NCBI RefSeq assembly: GCF_025354435.1
Contig: NZ_JANXMU010000032.1
Location: 163,526-227,525 of the forward strand
DNA: 64,000 nt
Source: Rhodoferax sp.
Lineage (GTDB): Bacteria; Pseudomonadota; Gammaproteobacteria; Burkholderiales; Burkholderiaceae_C
Direction: 5' to 3'
The translations under genes were made by a program, and so were the position numbers. The notes below the pieces were generated by a model. It was not told where the DNA came from. It worked only from the letters and a program-made list of their open reading frames with translations, and ran no database searches. This document shows positions 17,022 to 28,008 of this stretch, piece by piece (positions within the stretch are counted from its first letter, which is position 1; each line of letters begins with the position of its first letter).

Positions 17022-18422
17022 TTGCTACACGATATCTTCACCCGGCAGTGGATTACGCTGCACAGTGCGCTGGTCTTGCTCGGCCTAGGCATCTACATCA
17101 CCGGCTCCCACACACTCAAGCAGCGCCGCCACCCATCGGCCGCCATCGCCTGGACGATTTCCCTGGTGCTGCTGCCGTACATCGCCCTACCGTTGTACCT
17201 GGTGTTTGGCCGCCGCAAGCTGGCCAGCACCCGCCGGGTGCTGAAACCGGTGACCCACACCAGCCCGCAACCAGCTACGGCCCAGGAGCATCTGGCCACC
17301 GCCCTGGGCCTGGGTGCGGCCGCCACATTCGAATCACTGGCAATCCACCAGAACGGCCATGAGGCCCGGCACAGCCTGCAAAAGCTGATTGCCGAAGCCC
17401 GGCACACATTGGACATCTGCACCTTTATTTTGGGACGGGATGTGCTGGGTGATGCCATCACGGCGCAGCTGCTGCAGCGTACCCGCCAGGGCCTGAAAAT
17501 TCGCCTGCTACTGGACGGCATCGGCATCTATCTCGGCGGCCACCCGAACCTGAAACGCCTGCGCGCTGCAGGCATCCAGGTGACCTTGTTCGTACCGCCC
17601 TTCCGCTCGCCCCTGCGGGGCCGTACCAATCTGCGCAACCACCGCAAAATGGCCGTGGCCGACGGCATCTGGCTCTGGTGCGGCGGCCGCAACCTGGCCG
17701 CCGAATACTTTGAAGGCGACACGGTGTCGGTGTTGAAAAAGCCGGTCTGGATCGACCTGAGTTTTGACCTGCAAGGCGACTTGGCTCGGCACGCCCAGCA
17801 GCGATTCGAGCAGGATTGGACCTTTGCCACCACCGGCAAAGCCGCCATCGCCCCACCTTGGGTCGCGCCCGACAGCCCCACCGCGGGCCAGCGCGCCCGG
17901 CTGGTGCCCAGCGGCCCGGACCAGGCCGACGACACCTTCTACACCCTGCTGGTGTCGGGCTGCTTCACCGCGCAGACCCGCATCCTGGCCGTTACGCCTT
18001 ACTTTGTGCCCGACCAAAGCCTGCTGATGGCCCTGACCCTGGCGGCACGGCGCGGTGTGGCGGTAAATCTGGTGCTACCGCGCCAGTCCAACCACCGCCT
18101 GGCCGACATCGCCCGCCATGCCGCCCTGCGCGAGCTGGTGACTGCCGGAGCCCACATCTGGCTGCTGCCCACCATGGTCCACGCCAAAGCAGTGCTGATC
18201 GACCATGACCTGGCGTTGGTGGGCTCGGCCAACCTGGATGAGCGCAGCCTGTTCTTGAACTACGAGCTGATGGTGGCCTTCTACGACCGGCCGGTGGTGC
18301 AGCAATTTGCCGACTGGATCGGGCAACTCCAAAGCCGCGCCCTGCCCTACCAACCCAAGCCGCCCAGCCTGCGGCGGGAGCTGGTCGAGGGCTTGGTGCG
18401 GTGGGTGGCTTTTCAGCTGTGA
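17022..18422 (+). CDS. cls: cardiolipin synthase (phospholipase D superfamily)
   Basis: Joins two phosphatidylglycerols to make cardiolipin at the inner membrane. Two N-terminal membrane helices (ALVLLGLGIYITG, ISLVLLPYIALPLYLVFG) precede two PLD catalytic motifs: HRKMAVAD near residue 207 and HAKAVLID near 387, followed by GSANLDERS. The 466 residues match the ClsA type. The start is TTG 17022; no ATG gives the full membrane segment. It is not obviously in an operon. Confidence 0.88.
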   Translation: MLHDIFTRQWITLHSALVLLGLGIYITGSHTLKQRRHPSAAIAWTISLVLLPYIALPLYLVFGRRKLASTRRVLKPVTHTSPQPATAQEHLATALGLGAAATFESLAIHQNGHEARHSLQKLIAEARHTLDICTFILGRDVLGDAITAQLLQRTRQGLKIRLLLDGIGIYLGGHPNLKRLRAAGIQVTLFVPPFRSPLRGRTNLRNHRKMAVADGIWLWCGGRNLAAEYFEGDTVSVLKKPVWIDLSFDLQGDLARHAQQRFEQDWTFATTGKAAIAPPWVAPDSPTAGQRARLVPSGPDQADDTFYTLLVSGCFTAQTRILAVTPYFVPDQSLLMALTLAARRGVAVNLVLPRQSNHRLADIARHAALRELVTAGAHIWLLPTMVHAKAVLIDHDLALVGSANLDERSLFLNYELMVAFYDRPVVQQFADWIGQLQSRALPYQPKPPSLRRELVEGLVRWVAFQL

Positions 18423-18478
18423 TCCAAAATGTGCTAGGGCTGCAAGAGACTTGTCAACTGCTTAAATAACAAGCAGCG

Positions 18479-18518
18479 CAAGGTTTACCCTTATAGATCA
18501 AGGGTTTACCCTCTCTAT
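18479..18518. repeat. two imperfect 20-base tandem repeats with nearby DnaA-box-like sites
   Basis: CAAGGTTTACCCTTATAGAT (18479-18498) is followed at once by CAAGGGTTTACCCTCTCTAT (18499-18518). About 20-35 bases further right are TTATCCCCA and TTATCCAGT, one or more changes away from the DnaA box TTATNCACA. No replication gene is nearby. Meaning unknown. Confidence 0.45.
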
Positions 18519-18583
18519 TCTGGCCAATTACAGAGTTATCCCCAAAGTTATCCAGTGCAACCGGGGAGAACTTTTACAGCCAG

Positions 18584-19318
18584 TTACAGGCGTTGGCGCA
18601 GTGCTTCGTACAGGCACACGCCACTGGCCACCGATACGTTCAAGCTCTCTACCGCGCCGTGCATGGGAATGCCGACCAGCTCGTCGCAGGTCTTGCGGGT
18701 GAGTTGGCGCATGCCGTCGCCTTCGTTGCCCAGCACCAGCGCCACCGGGACCTTCAGGTCCACCTGGTACAGGGTTTTGGGAGCGTTGTCGCTGGTGCCT
18801 ATGCACCAGATGCTTCGTTCTTTGAGTTCACCCAGGGTGCGCGCCAGGTTGGTGACCATGAAGTACGGCACCGTCTCGGCCGCGCCGCTGGCCACTTTGG
18901 CTACCGTAGCGTTGATGCCTGCGGCATGGTCCTTGGGGGCAATCACCGCGTGGGCACCGGCACCGTCGGCCACGCGCAGGCAGGCACCCAGGTTGTGCGG
19001 GTCGGTCACGCCATCGAGTACCAGCAGCAGTGCGGGTTCGGTCAAGCTGTCGAGCAGATCGTCGAGCGAATGCACTTGCGGAATGTGCTCCACCCGCGCC
19101 GCCACGCCCTGGTGGCCATGGCTGCCGCACAGCTTGGCCAGGCGCATGCTGTCGCCCTCGATCAGGCGGGCACCGGCCTCGTTGGCTTTTTCCAGGAACT
19201 GGCGCATACGCGCATCGCGCCGGGTGGGCTCGTAATAGATTTCGATGATGGATTGCGGCGCGGTTTTCAGGCGCACGCCCACGGCATGGAAGCCGAAGAG
19301 AACTTTAGGGGAAGACAT
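18584..19318 (-). CDS. rlmB: 23S rRNA 2'-O-methyltransferase G2251
   Basis: A SpoU-type trefoil-knot methyltransferase that modifies G2251 in the ribosomal P-loop. An N-terminal substrate-binding domain ([15 protein letters not shown]) leads to the three SPOUT motifs: [29 protein letters not shown] and [18 protein letters not shown]. The 244 residues are the family's normal length. The start is ATG 19318. Confidence 0.95.
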   Translation of the reverse strand: MSSPKVLFGFHAVGVRLKTAPQSIIEIYYEPTRRDARMRQFLEKANEAGARLIEGDSMRLAKLCGSHGHQGVAARVEHIPQVHSLDDLLDSLTEPALLLVLDGVTDPHNLGACLRVADGAGAHAVIAPKDHAAGINATVAKVASGAAETVPYFMVTNLARTLGELKERSIWCIGTSDNAPKTLYQVDLKVPVALVLGNEGDGMRQLTRKTCDELVGIPMHGAVESLNVSVASGVCLYEALRQRL

Positions 19319-19365
19319 GGGGAGATTATCGACGCTGGCGCGCCCCCTGCGTCACACTATTCTTT

Positions 19366-19419
19366 TGATAGCTCTTGGTGTAGGCAGTACATGCGCTAGA
19401 AGCCTATTTCTTATAAATT
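19366..19419. repeat. dispersed palindromic element between ybbA and rlmB
   Basis: GATAGCTCTTGGTGTAGGC then AGTACATGCGCTAGAAGCC and TATTTCTTATAAATTT. This copy is asymmetric, but its reverse complement aligns with the alaS internal copy. It sits between the rlmB start and the ybbA stop. Confidence 0.65.
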
Positions 19420-20106
19420 TCAGGCGTGGGCGATCTGGCCTGCTTCGATGGTGATGCGGCGTTCGCACTGGGCGGCAATGCCACGGTCGTGGGTCACCAA
19501 CACCAAAGTTGTGCCCTGTTCGCGGTTCAGCTCGAACATCAACTCCATCACCTTTTCGCCGGTGGCAAAGTCCAGGCTGCCGGTGGGCTCGTCGGCCAGC
19601 AGCACAGCGGGCTGAACCACGAAGGCCCGCGCCAGAGCCACACGCTGCTGCTCGCCGCCGCTGAGCAGCTTGGGGTAGTGGCCCAGGCGTGCCCCCAGGC
19701 CCACGCGCTCTAGCATCTCTGTGGCGGCTTTGCGGGCATCCTTGCGGGCGGCCAGCTCCAGCGGCAGCATCACGTTCTCCAGCGCGGTCAGGTTGCCCAT
19801 CAGCTGGAAGCTCTGGAACACAAAGCCCATCTTTTGCGCCCGTACTGCGGCACGCTGGTCTTCGGTCAAAGCAAAAATATCCTGCCCGGCCACGCGCACC
19901 GTGCCCTGGGTGGGCGTGTCCAGCCCGGCAATGATGGACAGCAGCGTGCTTTTGCCCGAACCCGACGCGCCAACGATGGCCACAGTCTCCCTGGGCGCGA
20001 GTGAGAAATCGATATCGCGCAAAATAGCCAGAGACCCGGTGGAATCCGTGACGGATTTGGAGATGTGTTCAACCGCAATGACGGCACCGGTGGACAGAGT
20101 TGGCAT
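19420..20106 (-). CDS. ybbA: LolD/YbbA-type ABC transporter ATPase
   Basis: A MacB/LolD-class ATPase: Walker A GASGSGKSTLL, Q-loop FVFQSFQLM, signature LSGGEQQRVALARAF, Walker B VLLADEPTGSLD and switch His LVTHDRG. In E. coli the ybbA gene is divergent from tesA, and the same arrangement is seen here, so YbbA is preferred over LolD. The start MPTLSTG at 20106 leaves a 15-base gap to tesA; an ATG at 20136 would overlap it. The partner permease (YbbP type) is not in the window. Confidence 0.88.
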   Translation of the reverse strand: MPTLSTGAVIAVEHISKSVTDSTGSLAILRDIDFSLAPRETVAIVGASGSGKSTLLSIIAGLDTPTQGTVRVAGQDIFALTEDQRAAVRAQKMGFVFQSFQLMGNLTALENVMLPLELAARKDARKAATEMLERVGLGARLGHYPKLLSGGEQQRVALARAFVVQPAVLLADEPTGSLDFATGEKVMELMFELNREQGTTLVLVTHDRGIAAQCERRITIEAGQIAHA

Positions 20107-20121
20107 GAAAGGCTTTGAGTT

Positions 20122-20745
20122 TTGAAACGTAGACACTTTATCGCGCTAGCGACCCTGGTCCTGGCCGTAGGGGCATCGGCCGCCCAAACACCCTCCATTT
20201 TGGTGGTGGGCGACAGCCTGAGCGCCGAATACGGCCTGGCCCGCGGCACCGGCTGGGTGGCCTTATTAGAAAAACGCCTGGCCGACGAAAAAATCACCGC
20301 CACGGTGCATAACGCCAGCATCAGCGGCGATACCACGCCCGGTGGCCGCGCGCGCCTGCCCGCCCTGCTGACCAGCGTGAAGCCCAGCGTGGTGGTGATT
20401 GAGTTGGGCGGCAACGATGCCTTGCGCGGCCTGCCCTTGCAGGGCACCGAAGACAATTTGCGCACCATGACCGAAGCAGCCCAAAAAGCCGGGGCCAAGG
20501 TGCTGCTGGTGGGCATGCAGGTGCCGCCCAATTACGGACGCGACTATGCCGACCGCTTCAGTGGCCTGTTTGCCAAGGTTGCCAAGGGGGAGAAAGCCGC
20601 GCTGGTGCCGTTTCTGCTGAAAGGCGTTGCGGATGTGCCGGATGCGGTAAACCTGTTCCAGCCGGACCGCATCCACCCCAAGGCGGAAGCGCATCCTACG
20701 TTGCTGAACAACGTGTGGCCGGAGCTGAAGAAGCTGTTGAAGTAA
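20122..20745 (+). CDS. tesA: arylesterase/lysophospholipase (SGNH hydrolase)
   Basis: A TesA-like periplasmic esterase. A signal segment (FIALATLVLAVGASAAQ) precedes the SGNH blocks: GDSLSAEYGL with the nucleophile Ser, the Gly in ISGDTTPGG, GGNDALRG, and DRIHP with the catalytic Asp and His. The mature size of about 185 residues fits the family. The start is TTG at 20122. With ybbA starting 15 bases away, the two promoters must overlap the opposite genes. Confidence 0.9.
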   Translation: MKRRHFIALATLVLAVGASAAQTPSILVVGDSLSAEYGLARGTGWVALLEKRLADEKITATVHNASISGDTTPGGRARLPALLTSVKPSVVVIELGGNDALRGLPLQGTEDNLRTMTEAAQKAGAKVLLVGMQVPPNYGRDYADRFSGLFAKVAKGEKAALVPFLLKGVADVPDAVNLFQPDRIHPKAEAHPTLLNNVWPELKKLLK

Positions 20746-20760
20746 TCAGGATCCCGGTGA

Positions 20761-20931
20761 TCAGGATTCGGTAGGTGCCTCGGGCGGTTGGCCGTCTACA
20801 GGGGTGCTGCCATCCTCGGGCGCATGCTCGTCGTGCTTGCGTTCGCTTTTGGATTTGAGCTTATCCTCTTTCTTCTTCTTCTTGGCCAGCTCTTTTTGGC
20901 GCTTTTCGTATCCGTAATTAGGTGTTGCCAA
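20761..20931 (-). CDS. small lysine-rich conserved protein
   Basis: A 56-residue protein starting at TTG 20931 (MATPNYGYEKRQKELAK) with a purine-rich AAAGAAGAAG ribosome site. The first half carries a run of lysines and is strongly basic; the second half is acidic and Pro-rich. A similar short protein opening MATPNYGYEKRQ occurs widely in Burkholderiales as a hypothetical, from memory. It lies between tesA and metC and is transcribed with neither in an obvious way. Confidence 0.7.
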   Translation of the reverse strand: MATPNYGYEKRQKELAKKKKKEDKLKSKSERKHDEHAPEDGSTPVDGQPPEAPTES

Positions 20932-20963
20932 GGTCTTCTTCTTTCAAATAATGAAGAGACACT

Positions 20964-22172
20964 TTAACAGCTTGCAACCATCTGTTGAAGCGCTTGCGCC
21001 AAGTCGGCTTGCAGATCCACCACCGACTCCAATCCCACCGCAAAGCGCACCAAGGTACCTTGCGCAATGCCCGATGGCCACTTCTTGCGCATGCTGGCCA
21101 GCTCGTACGGCACTACCAGGCTCATGGGGCCGCCCCAGCTGTAGCCGATCTTGAAAAGCTGCAGGGCATCGCAAAACGCATCGACCTGCGCCACCGTGTA
21201 CTTGGCATCCAGCACCACACTGAACAAGCCTGCCGCCGCATCCGTACGGCACAGCGTGCGCCAGTGGGCGTGCCCCGGCGAGTCAGGCAAAGCCGGGTGC
21301 AGCACCTGCGCAAATGCGGGTTGTTGCATACACCACTGCGCCAACGTACGGGTGGCGGCATCGTGCGCGTGGTAGCGCAGCGCCATGCTGGACAGGGAGC
21401 GTAGAACCAGCTCTGCATCATTGGCCCCCACGGCCAGCCCGAGGTGCATGTGGGTGCGCTGGATCTTGCGGTGCAAGGCCGGGTCGCGGGTGATGACGCT
21501 GCCCATCAGCACGTCACCGCCGCCACTGGGGTATTTGGTCAGGGCGTGGGCCGAAATATCTACGCCTAACGCCGGGCTGGTGCCGGGCAGCAGATCGAAC
21601 GGGTTAAAGGCCAGGCCTGCGCCCCAGGTATTGTCGAGTGCGCAGACCACACCGCGGTCGTGGCAGATGCGCACCAGGGCGGGCAAATCAGGGAACTCCA
21701 GCGTGACCGAACCGGCGGCTTCAACCCAGACCAGCCGCGTGGTATCGGTGATTTTGGCGGCCAGATCGGCCGGATCCATCGCGTCGTACACCTGGGTGGT
21801 GATACCCCAGCGCGCCAACTGCCCATCGGCAAACGATTTGTTGGGGCCATAGACGTTGTCGGGCACCAGCATGCTGTCGCCGGTCTTGAGCAGGGCCAGG
21901 GCCACATTGGCAATCGCCGAGAGCCCGCTGGGCACCAGAACGCAGTATTTTCCGCCCTCTATGGTGCACAGGCGCTCTTCCAGCTGGTAGGTGGTGGGCG
22001 TGCCGTGCAGGCCGTAGGTATAAGCGGATTTGTCCTTCCAGTCGCGTTCGCGCATGGCGGCAACGCTAGGGAAAATGACGGTAGAGGCTTTGAACACCCC
22101 CGGCTGCGGGGCCGCAAAATCAGCCGGTGGTTGGTACGGGTGATGGATGAGTTGGGTGGTCAGGTCAGGCAA
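20964..22172 (-). CDS. metC: cystathionine beta-lyase (PLP-dependent)
   Basis: A Cys/Met metabolism PLP enzyme that splits cystathionine to homocysteine, pyruvate and ammonia. Visible signatures are YGLHGTPTTYQLEERLC, VLVPSGLSAIANVALAL, DNTWGAGL and the PLP lysine in SAHALTKYPSGGGDVLMG near residue 208. The 402 residues are typical. Within this family MetC, MetB and MdeA are close; the SAHALTKYPSGG and GYSWGG motifs favour MetC. Confidence 0.9.
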   Translation of the reverse strand: MPDLTTQLIHHPYQPPADFAAPQPGVFKASTVIFPSVAAMRERDWKDKSAYTYGLHGTPTTYQLEERLCTIEGGKYCVLVPSGLSAIANVALALLKTGDSMLVPDNVYGPNKSFADGQLARWGITTQVYDAMDPADLAAKITDTTRLVWVEAAGSVTLEFPDLPALVRICHDRGVVCALDNTWGAGLAFNPFDLLPGTSPALGVDISAHALTKYPSGGGDVLMGSVITRDPALHRKIQRTHMHLGLAVGANDAELVLRSLSSMALRYHAHDAATRTLAQWCMQQPAFAQVLHPALPDSPGHAHWRTLCRTDAAAGLFSVVLDAKYTVAQVDAFCDALQLFKIGYSWGGPMSLVVPYELASMRKKWPSGIAQGTLVRFAVGLESVVDLQADLAQALQQMVASC

Positions 22173-22195
22173 GCTACATCTCCGTCAAACGTGCA

Positions 22196-22720
22196 TCAAA
22201 GCTTCCACTTTTCCATCAATTGTTCTGGGCGCAAGGCATCGTAGCCTTCGAAAGGCTGGTGGATCCACGGGTTGGTAGGCAAAAACTCCACCGAGTAGTC
22301 GGGGGTGAATACCGATACTGCCTTGGTCCAGACCACGGCGCTGCGCAGCTCGGTGATGGGCGGGTAGTTGGTTTTGAGCTGCTCAATCACCGAACGCAGG
22401 GTGTGGCCGGTATCGGCCAGATCGTCCACCAGCAGCACTTTGCCGGCAATCTCTCCCTTGGGCGTGGTGATGAAACGGGCGATGTCCAGCGTGCCCTGCT
22501 GCTTGCCGGCATCTGCGCGGTAAGAGCTGGTGGACATGATGGCCAGCGGCTTGTCGAAGATGCGCGACAGCACGTCGCCAGGGCGCAAACCACCACGCGC
22601 CAGGCACAGGATGGTGTCGAACTGCCAACCTGACTGGTGCACTTTGAGCGCCAGTTTTTCGATCAGGTTGTGGTACTCGTCATAACTCACGTACAGGTGC
22701 TTACCGTCTTCTGTCAACAT
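22196..22720 (-). CDS. purine phosphoribosyltransferase
   Basis: A type I phosphoribosyltransferase with the PRPP loop [14 protein letters not shown] and an N-terminal ARGGLRPGDVLS. Probably a hypoxanthine/xanthine salvage enzyme, given that it follows purA. The start MLTEDGKHLYVSYDEY at 22720 has GGAGTAG upstream; an earlier ATG at 22759 would run into the repeat. It is about 174 residues long. Exact base preference cannot be read from sequence. Confidence 0.85.
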   Translation of the reverse strand: MLTEDGKHLYVSYDEYHNLIEKLALKVHQSGWQFDTILCLARGGLRPGDVLSRIFDKPLAIMSTSSYRADAGKQQGTLDIARFITTPKGEIAGKVLLVDDLADTGHTLRSVIEQLKTNYPPITELRSAVVWTKAVSVFTPDYSVEFLPTNPWIHQPFEGYDALRPEQLMEKWKL

Positions 22721-22738
22721 GGGAACTACTCCTGAAAC

Positions 22739-22795
22739 TATAGCTACTCGCATAGGCACTAATTGCGGTGAGTGCCTATTTTTTATAAATTTAAC
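22739..22795. terminator. dispersed palindromic element between purA and the phosphoribosyltransferase gene
   Basis: ATAGGCACT (22752-22760) and AGTGCCTAT (22771-22779) are perfect 9-bp arms with TTTTTT on the plus-strand side. TAGCTACTCG precedes them. The copy fills the purA to phosphoribosyltransferase gap. The T-run is on the strand opposite to the flanking genes, so its strength as a terminator for purA is doubtful. Confidence 0.55.
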
Positions 22796-25307
<2,512 letters not shown>

Positions 25308-25400
25308 GGAGTTTTGGGAGGCTGTTAAAAAAGAGATTTTACCGGGCTGAAACACTGGGTTTCAAAACCATGACAGGTTTTGACCAACATCGCCCCGAAA

Positions 25401-25475
25401 TACCGCAGAACCGGCTCCGCAGGAGCGCCGGTATTACCCTCTTTAAAAGGGTTAGTGCTGCCAAATGCAATGGGC
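25401..25475. repeat. GC-rich intergenic repeat family 2, copy B
   Basis: TACCGCAGAACCGGCTCCGC and GGTATTACCCTCTTTAAAAG reproduce the order of blocks in the copy after alaS, with scattered changes and a decayed distal part. It lies between DUF2065 and hisZ and interrupts an otherwise tight gene series. Confidence 0.6.
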
Positions 25476-25492
25476 AACCCTAAGGATGTTCG

Positions 25493-25687
25493 TCAGCTCA
25501 CCAGCCAGAGGAGCAATAGGCCGGCGACGATGCTACACAAGCCAAAAAAGCGCAGTTGGCCATCTTGCAAGGCTAACATTTGCTGGAACACGCGCCGCCA
25601 GCCGCCCGGCGACAGAAGTGGCAACAGCCCTTCTATCACCAGCACCAGAGCCAGCGCAGCCCAAAGGCTATTGCCTGCGTCTTCCAA
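25493..25687 (-). CDS. DUF2065 small membrane protein
   Basis: 64 residues with two hydrophobic helices (LWAALALVLVIEGLLPLL and GLCSIVAGLLLLWLV), matching the DUF2065/YjeT family found beside hflC and purA. The start is TTG 25687, two bases after the hflC stop. It probably acts with the HflKC membrane complex, though no activity is known. Confidence 0.88.
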   Translation of the reverse strand: MEDAGNSLWAALALVLVIEGLLPLLSPGGWRRVFQQMLALQDGQLRFFGLCSIVAGLLLLWLVS

Positions 25688-25689
25688 GA

Positions 25690-26601
25690 TTACTTCTTAG
25701 CCGGTGCGGCAACCGTATTACCGGTGCTGCCGCTGCCACGCATGGCTTTGAAGAAGTCAGAAGATGGGTCGAGCACCATCACATCGCTCTTCTTGCTGAA
25801 GCTGGATTTGTAGGCATCCAGGCTGCGGTAGAACTGCGCAAAACTCGCATCCTTGCCAAACGAATCGGCGTACAGGCGGGAAGCCTCGGCATCACCCTCG
25901 CCCTTGATTTTTTGCGCATCGCGGTAGGCGTTGGCAATCGTCACTTCGCGTTGCTTGTCGGCATCAGCTCGGATTTTTTCGCCTTCGGCTGCGCCCGTGG
26001 AGCGCAACTCGTTGGCCACGCGCTTGCGTTCGGCTTCCATGCGGCGGTATACCGATTCGGTGATGGCCTCCACGTAGTCCACGCGGGTGATGCGCACGTC
26101 CACCACATCCACGCCCCAGGGTTTGGCACCCTGCACGGCTTCCAGCACTTCACGTTTCACATCGGCCATTAAAACTTCGCGCTTGAGCGACAGCAGGTCT
26201 TTCACCGTGTGCTTGTTGACTTCCTCTTGGAAGGCATTGCGAACCACGCGGTTGAGCTGGTTGGCACCGGCGTTTTCATCCAGACCCACGTTACGAATGT
26301 AGTCCGACGGAGCTGTGATGCGCCAGCGTACATACCAGTCGATCACCACACGTTGCTTTTCTGCCGTCAACACGGGCTCGGCATCGGTGCTGTCCAGCGT
26401 CAGCAGGCGTTTGTCGAGGTAGCTGACGTTTTGGAACGGCGGCGGCAGCTTGAAGTTCAAGCCCGGCTCGGTGATCACGTCCTTGATCTGGCCCAACGCA
26501 TAGACCACACCAAACTGGCGCTGGTCCACCACAAACAACATTGAGCTCAGCAGTGCCAGCACCACTAGCAAGGAAGATCCAATAAAACCAATTCTGTTCA
26601 A
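25690..26601 (-). CDS. hflC: protease modulator HflC
   Basis: A SPFH/prohibitin-type membrane protein that forms a cage with HflK around the FtsH protease. One N-terminal membrane helix (FIGSSLLVVLALLSSMLFVV) precedes the SPFH domain (DQRQFGVVYALGQI, GLNFKLPPPFQNVSYLDKR), then a long coiled coil. The 303 residues are typical. It follows hflK by nine bases. Confidence 0.95.
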   Translation of the reverse strand: MNRIGFIGSSLLVVLALLSSMLFVVDQRQFGVVYALGQIKDVITEPGLNFKLPPPFQNVSYLDKRLLTLDSTDAEPVLTAEKQRVVIDWYVRWRITAPSDYIRNVGLDENAGANQLNRVVRNAFQEEVNKHTVKDLLSLKREVLMADVKREVLEAVQGAKPWGVDVVDVRITRVDYVEAITESVYRRMEAERKRVANELRSTGAAEGEKIRADADKQREVTIANAYRDAQKIKGEGDAEASRLYADSFGKDASFAQFYRSLDAYKSSFSKKSDVMVLDPSSDFFKAMRGSGSTGNTVAAPAKK

Positions 26602-26610
26602 AACATTCTC

Positions 26611-28008
26611 CTAGCGTACGTCGCGGTCGCGCGAGCGCGAAATATCGCGCGAACGGGCATCGTTAGACAAAGAAATAGGTGCAGCAGGTACCACCGGTAC
26701 GGCGGTAGTTGCGTCAGCAGGGACCGTTGCAGTCGCCCCCGTCTGGCCCGACATCTGCATGATTTTGTCGAGTGGCAAATACAGCAGGTTAGAACCTTGG
26801 CGCGAGTCCACCAGCACCTTGGTCACGTTGCCGTAAACCTGCTGCATGGTGTCCAGGTACATCCGGTCGCGGGTGACCTGCGGAGCTTTTTGGTATTCGG
26901 TCAGTACCGAGCGGAATCGCTGTGCGTCACCATCGGCCTGGGCCACGATGCGGGCCTTGTAGGCTTCGGATTCTTCTTTCAGGCGCGAAGCGGAGCCCAC
27001 GGCACGGGGCACCACGTCATTGGCGTAGGCTTGCGCGTCATTTTTGGCGCGCTCACGCTCTTGGCCAGCTTTGAGCACATCGTCAAACGCAGCTTGCACC
27101 TGTTCAGGTGGACGCACACCGCTTTGCTGCATATTGATGCCGACCACTTCGATACCGACGTTGTAGCGGTCCAGAATGGTTTGCATCAAGGTGCGCACGC
27201 GGGGGCCGATCTGGTCGCGCTCATCGGCCAGTGCCGAGTCCATCTTCATCTTGCCGACCACTTCGCGCACTGCGGTTTCGGCCGCTTGCACGACCGCACC
27301 GGTGGGGTCCTTGCTTTCAAACAAGAAAGCGCGGGCATTGCTCAAGCGGTATTGCACGGCAAATTTGATCTCGACGATGTTTTCATCTTCGGTCAGCATG
27401 GCCGATTCGCGCAGGCCGGTGGCCTTAATGATGGAGTCACGCCCCACATCGACGGAGCGGATCTGCGTCACAAACACCAGTTCGTGGCGCTGAATCGGGT
27501 ACGGCAGGCGCCAGTTAAAACCGGCACCCACGGTCGATTTGTACTTGCCAAACTGGGTAATCACCGCCTGCTGGCCTTCTTGCACGATGAAGAAGCCTGT
27601 GCCCAGCCAGATCAACACCACCACGGCAGCGATCAGGCCTACGCCGATACCGGCGCTCTTCAAGTCGGGTTGAAAGCCGCCACCAGAGCCGCCATTGCCA
27701 CCGCCGTTGTTGCTGTTATTCGGACGTTGACCGCCCTTGGCACCGCCAAACAGGCCACCCAGTTTGCGGTTGAAATCACGCCACAGCTCGTCCAGATCGG
27801 GTGGACCCTGGTTCGGACCCTGGCCTTTGTTGGGCGTATTTTTAGCAGGTTCATCCGGTTTGGGTGCACCGTCGGCTTCTGACTTGTCGTCGCCACGGCC
27901 CCAGCGGGGATCGTTCAGATTGAACATGCCCCGGATGCGGCCCGGCAAAGCGGCCAGGTTAAAAGTCCGTAAGTTGAGATTCATTCGCGCAAGTCTCTTG
28001 GTTGTCAT
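26611..28008 (-). CDS. hflK: protease modulator HflK
   Basis: The partner of HflC. A Gly/Asn-rich cytoplasmic N-terminus (DPRWGRGDD, then an N/G-rich stretch) is followed by a membrane helix near residues 125-150 and the SPFH domain (FIVQEGQQAVITQFGKY). The C-terminal tail is rich in Ala, Thr and Arg. The ATG at 28008 overlaps the hflX stop as ATGA, which favours translational coupling; ATG 27984 is an alternative start. Confidence 0.94.
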   Translation of the reverse strand: MTTKRLARMNLNLRTFNLAALPGRIRGMFNLNDPRWGRGDDKSEADGAPKPDEPAKNTPNKGQGPNQGPPDLDELWRDFNRKLGGLFGGAKGGQRPNNSNNGGGNGGSGGGFQPDLKSAGIGVGLIAAVVVLIWLGTGFFIVQEGQQAVITQFGKYKSTVGAGFNWRLPYPIQRHELVFVTQIRSVDVGRDSIIKATGLRESAMLTEDENIVEIKFAVQYRLSNARAFLFESKDPTGAVVQAAETAVREVVGKMKMDSALADERDQIGPRVRTLMQTILDRYNVGIEVVGINMQQSGVRPPEQVQAAFDDVLKAGQERERAKNDAQAYANDVVPRAVGSASRLKEESEAYKARIVAQADGDAQRFRSVLTEYQKAPQVTRDRMYLDTMQQVYGNVTKVLVDSRQGSNLLYLPLDKIMQMSGQTGATATVPADATTAVPVVPAAPISLSNDARSRDISRSRDRDVR

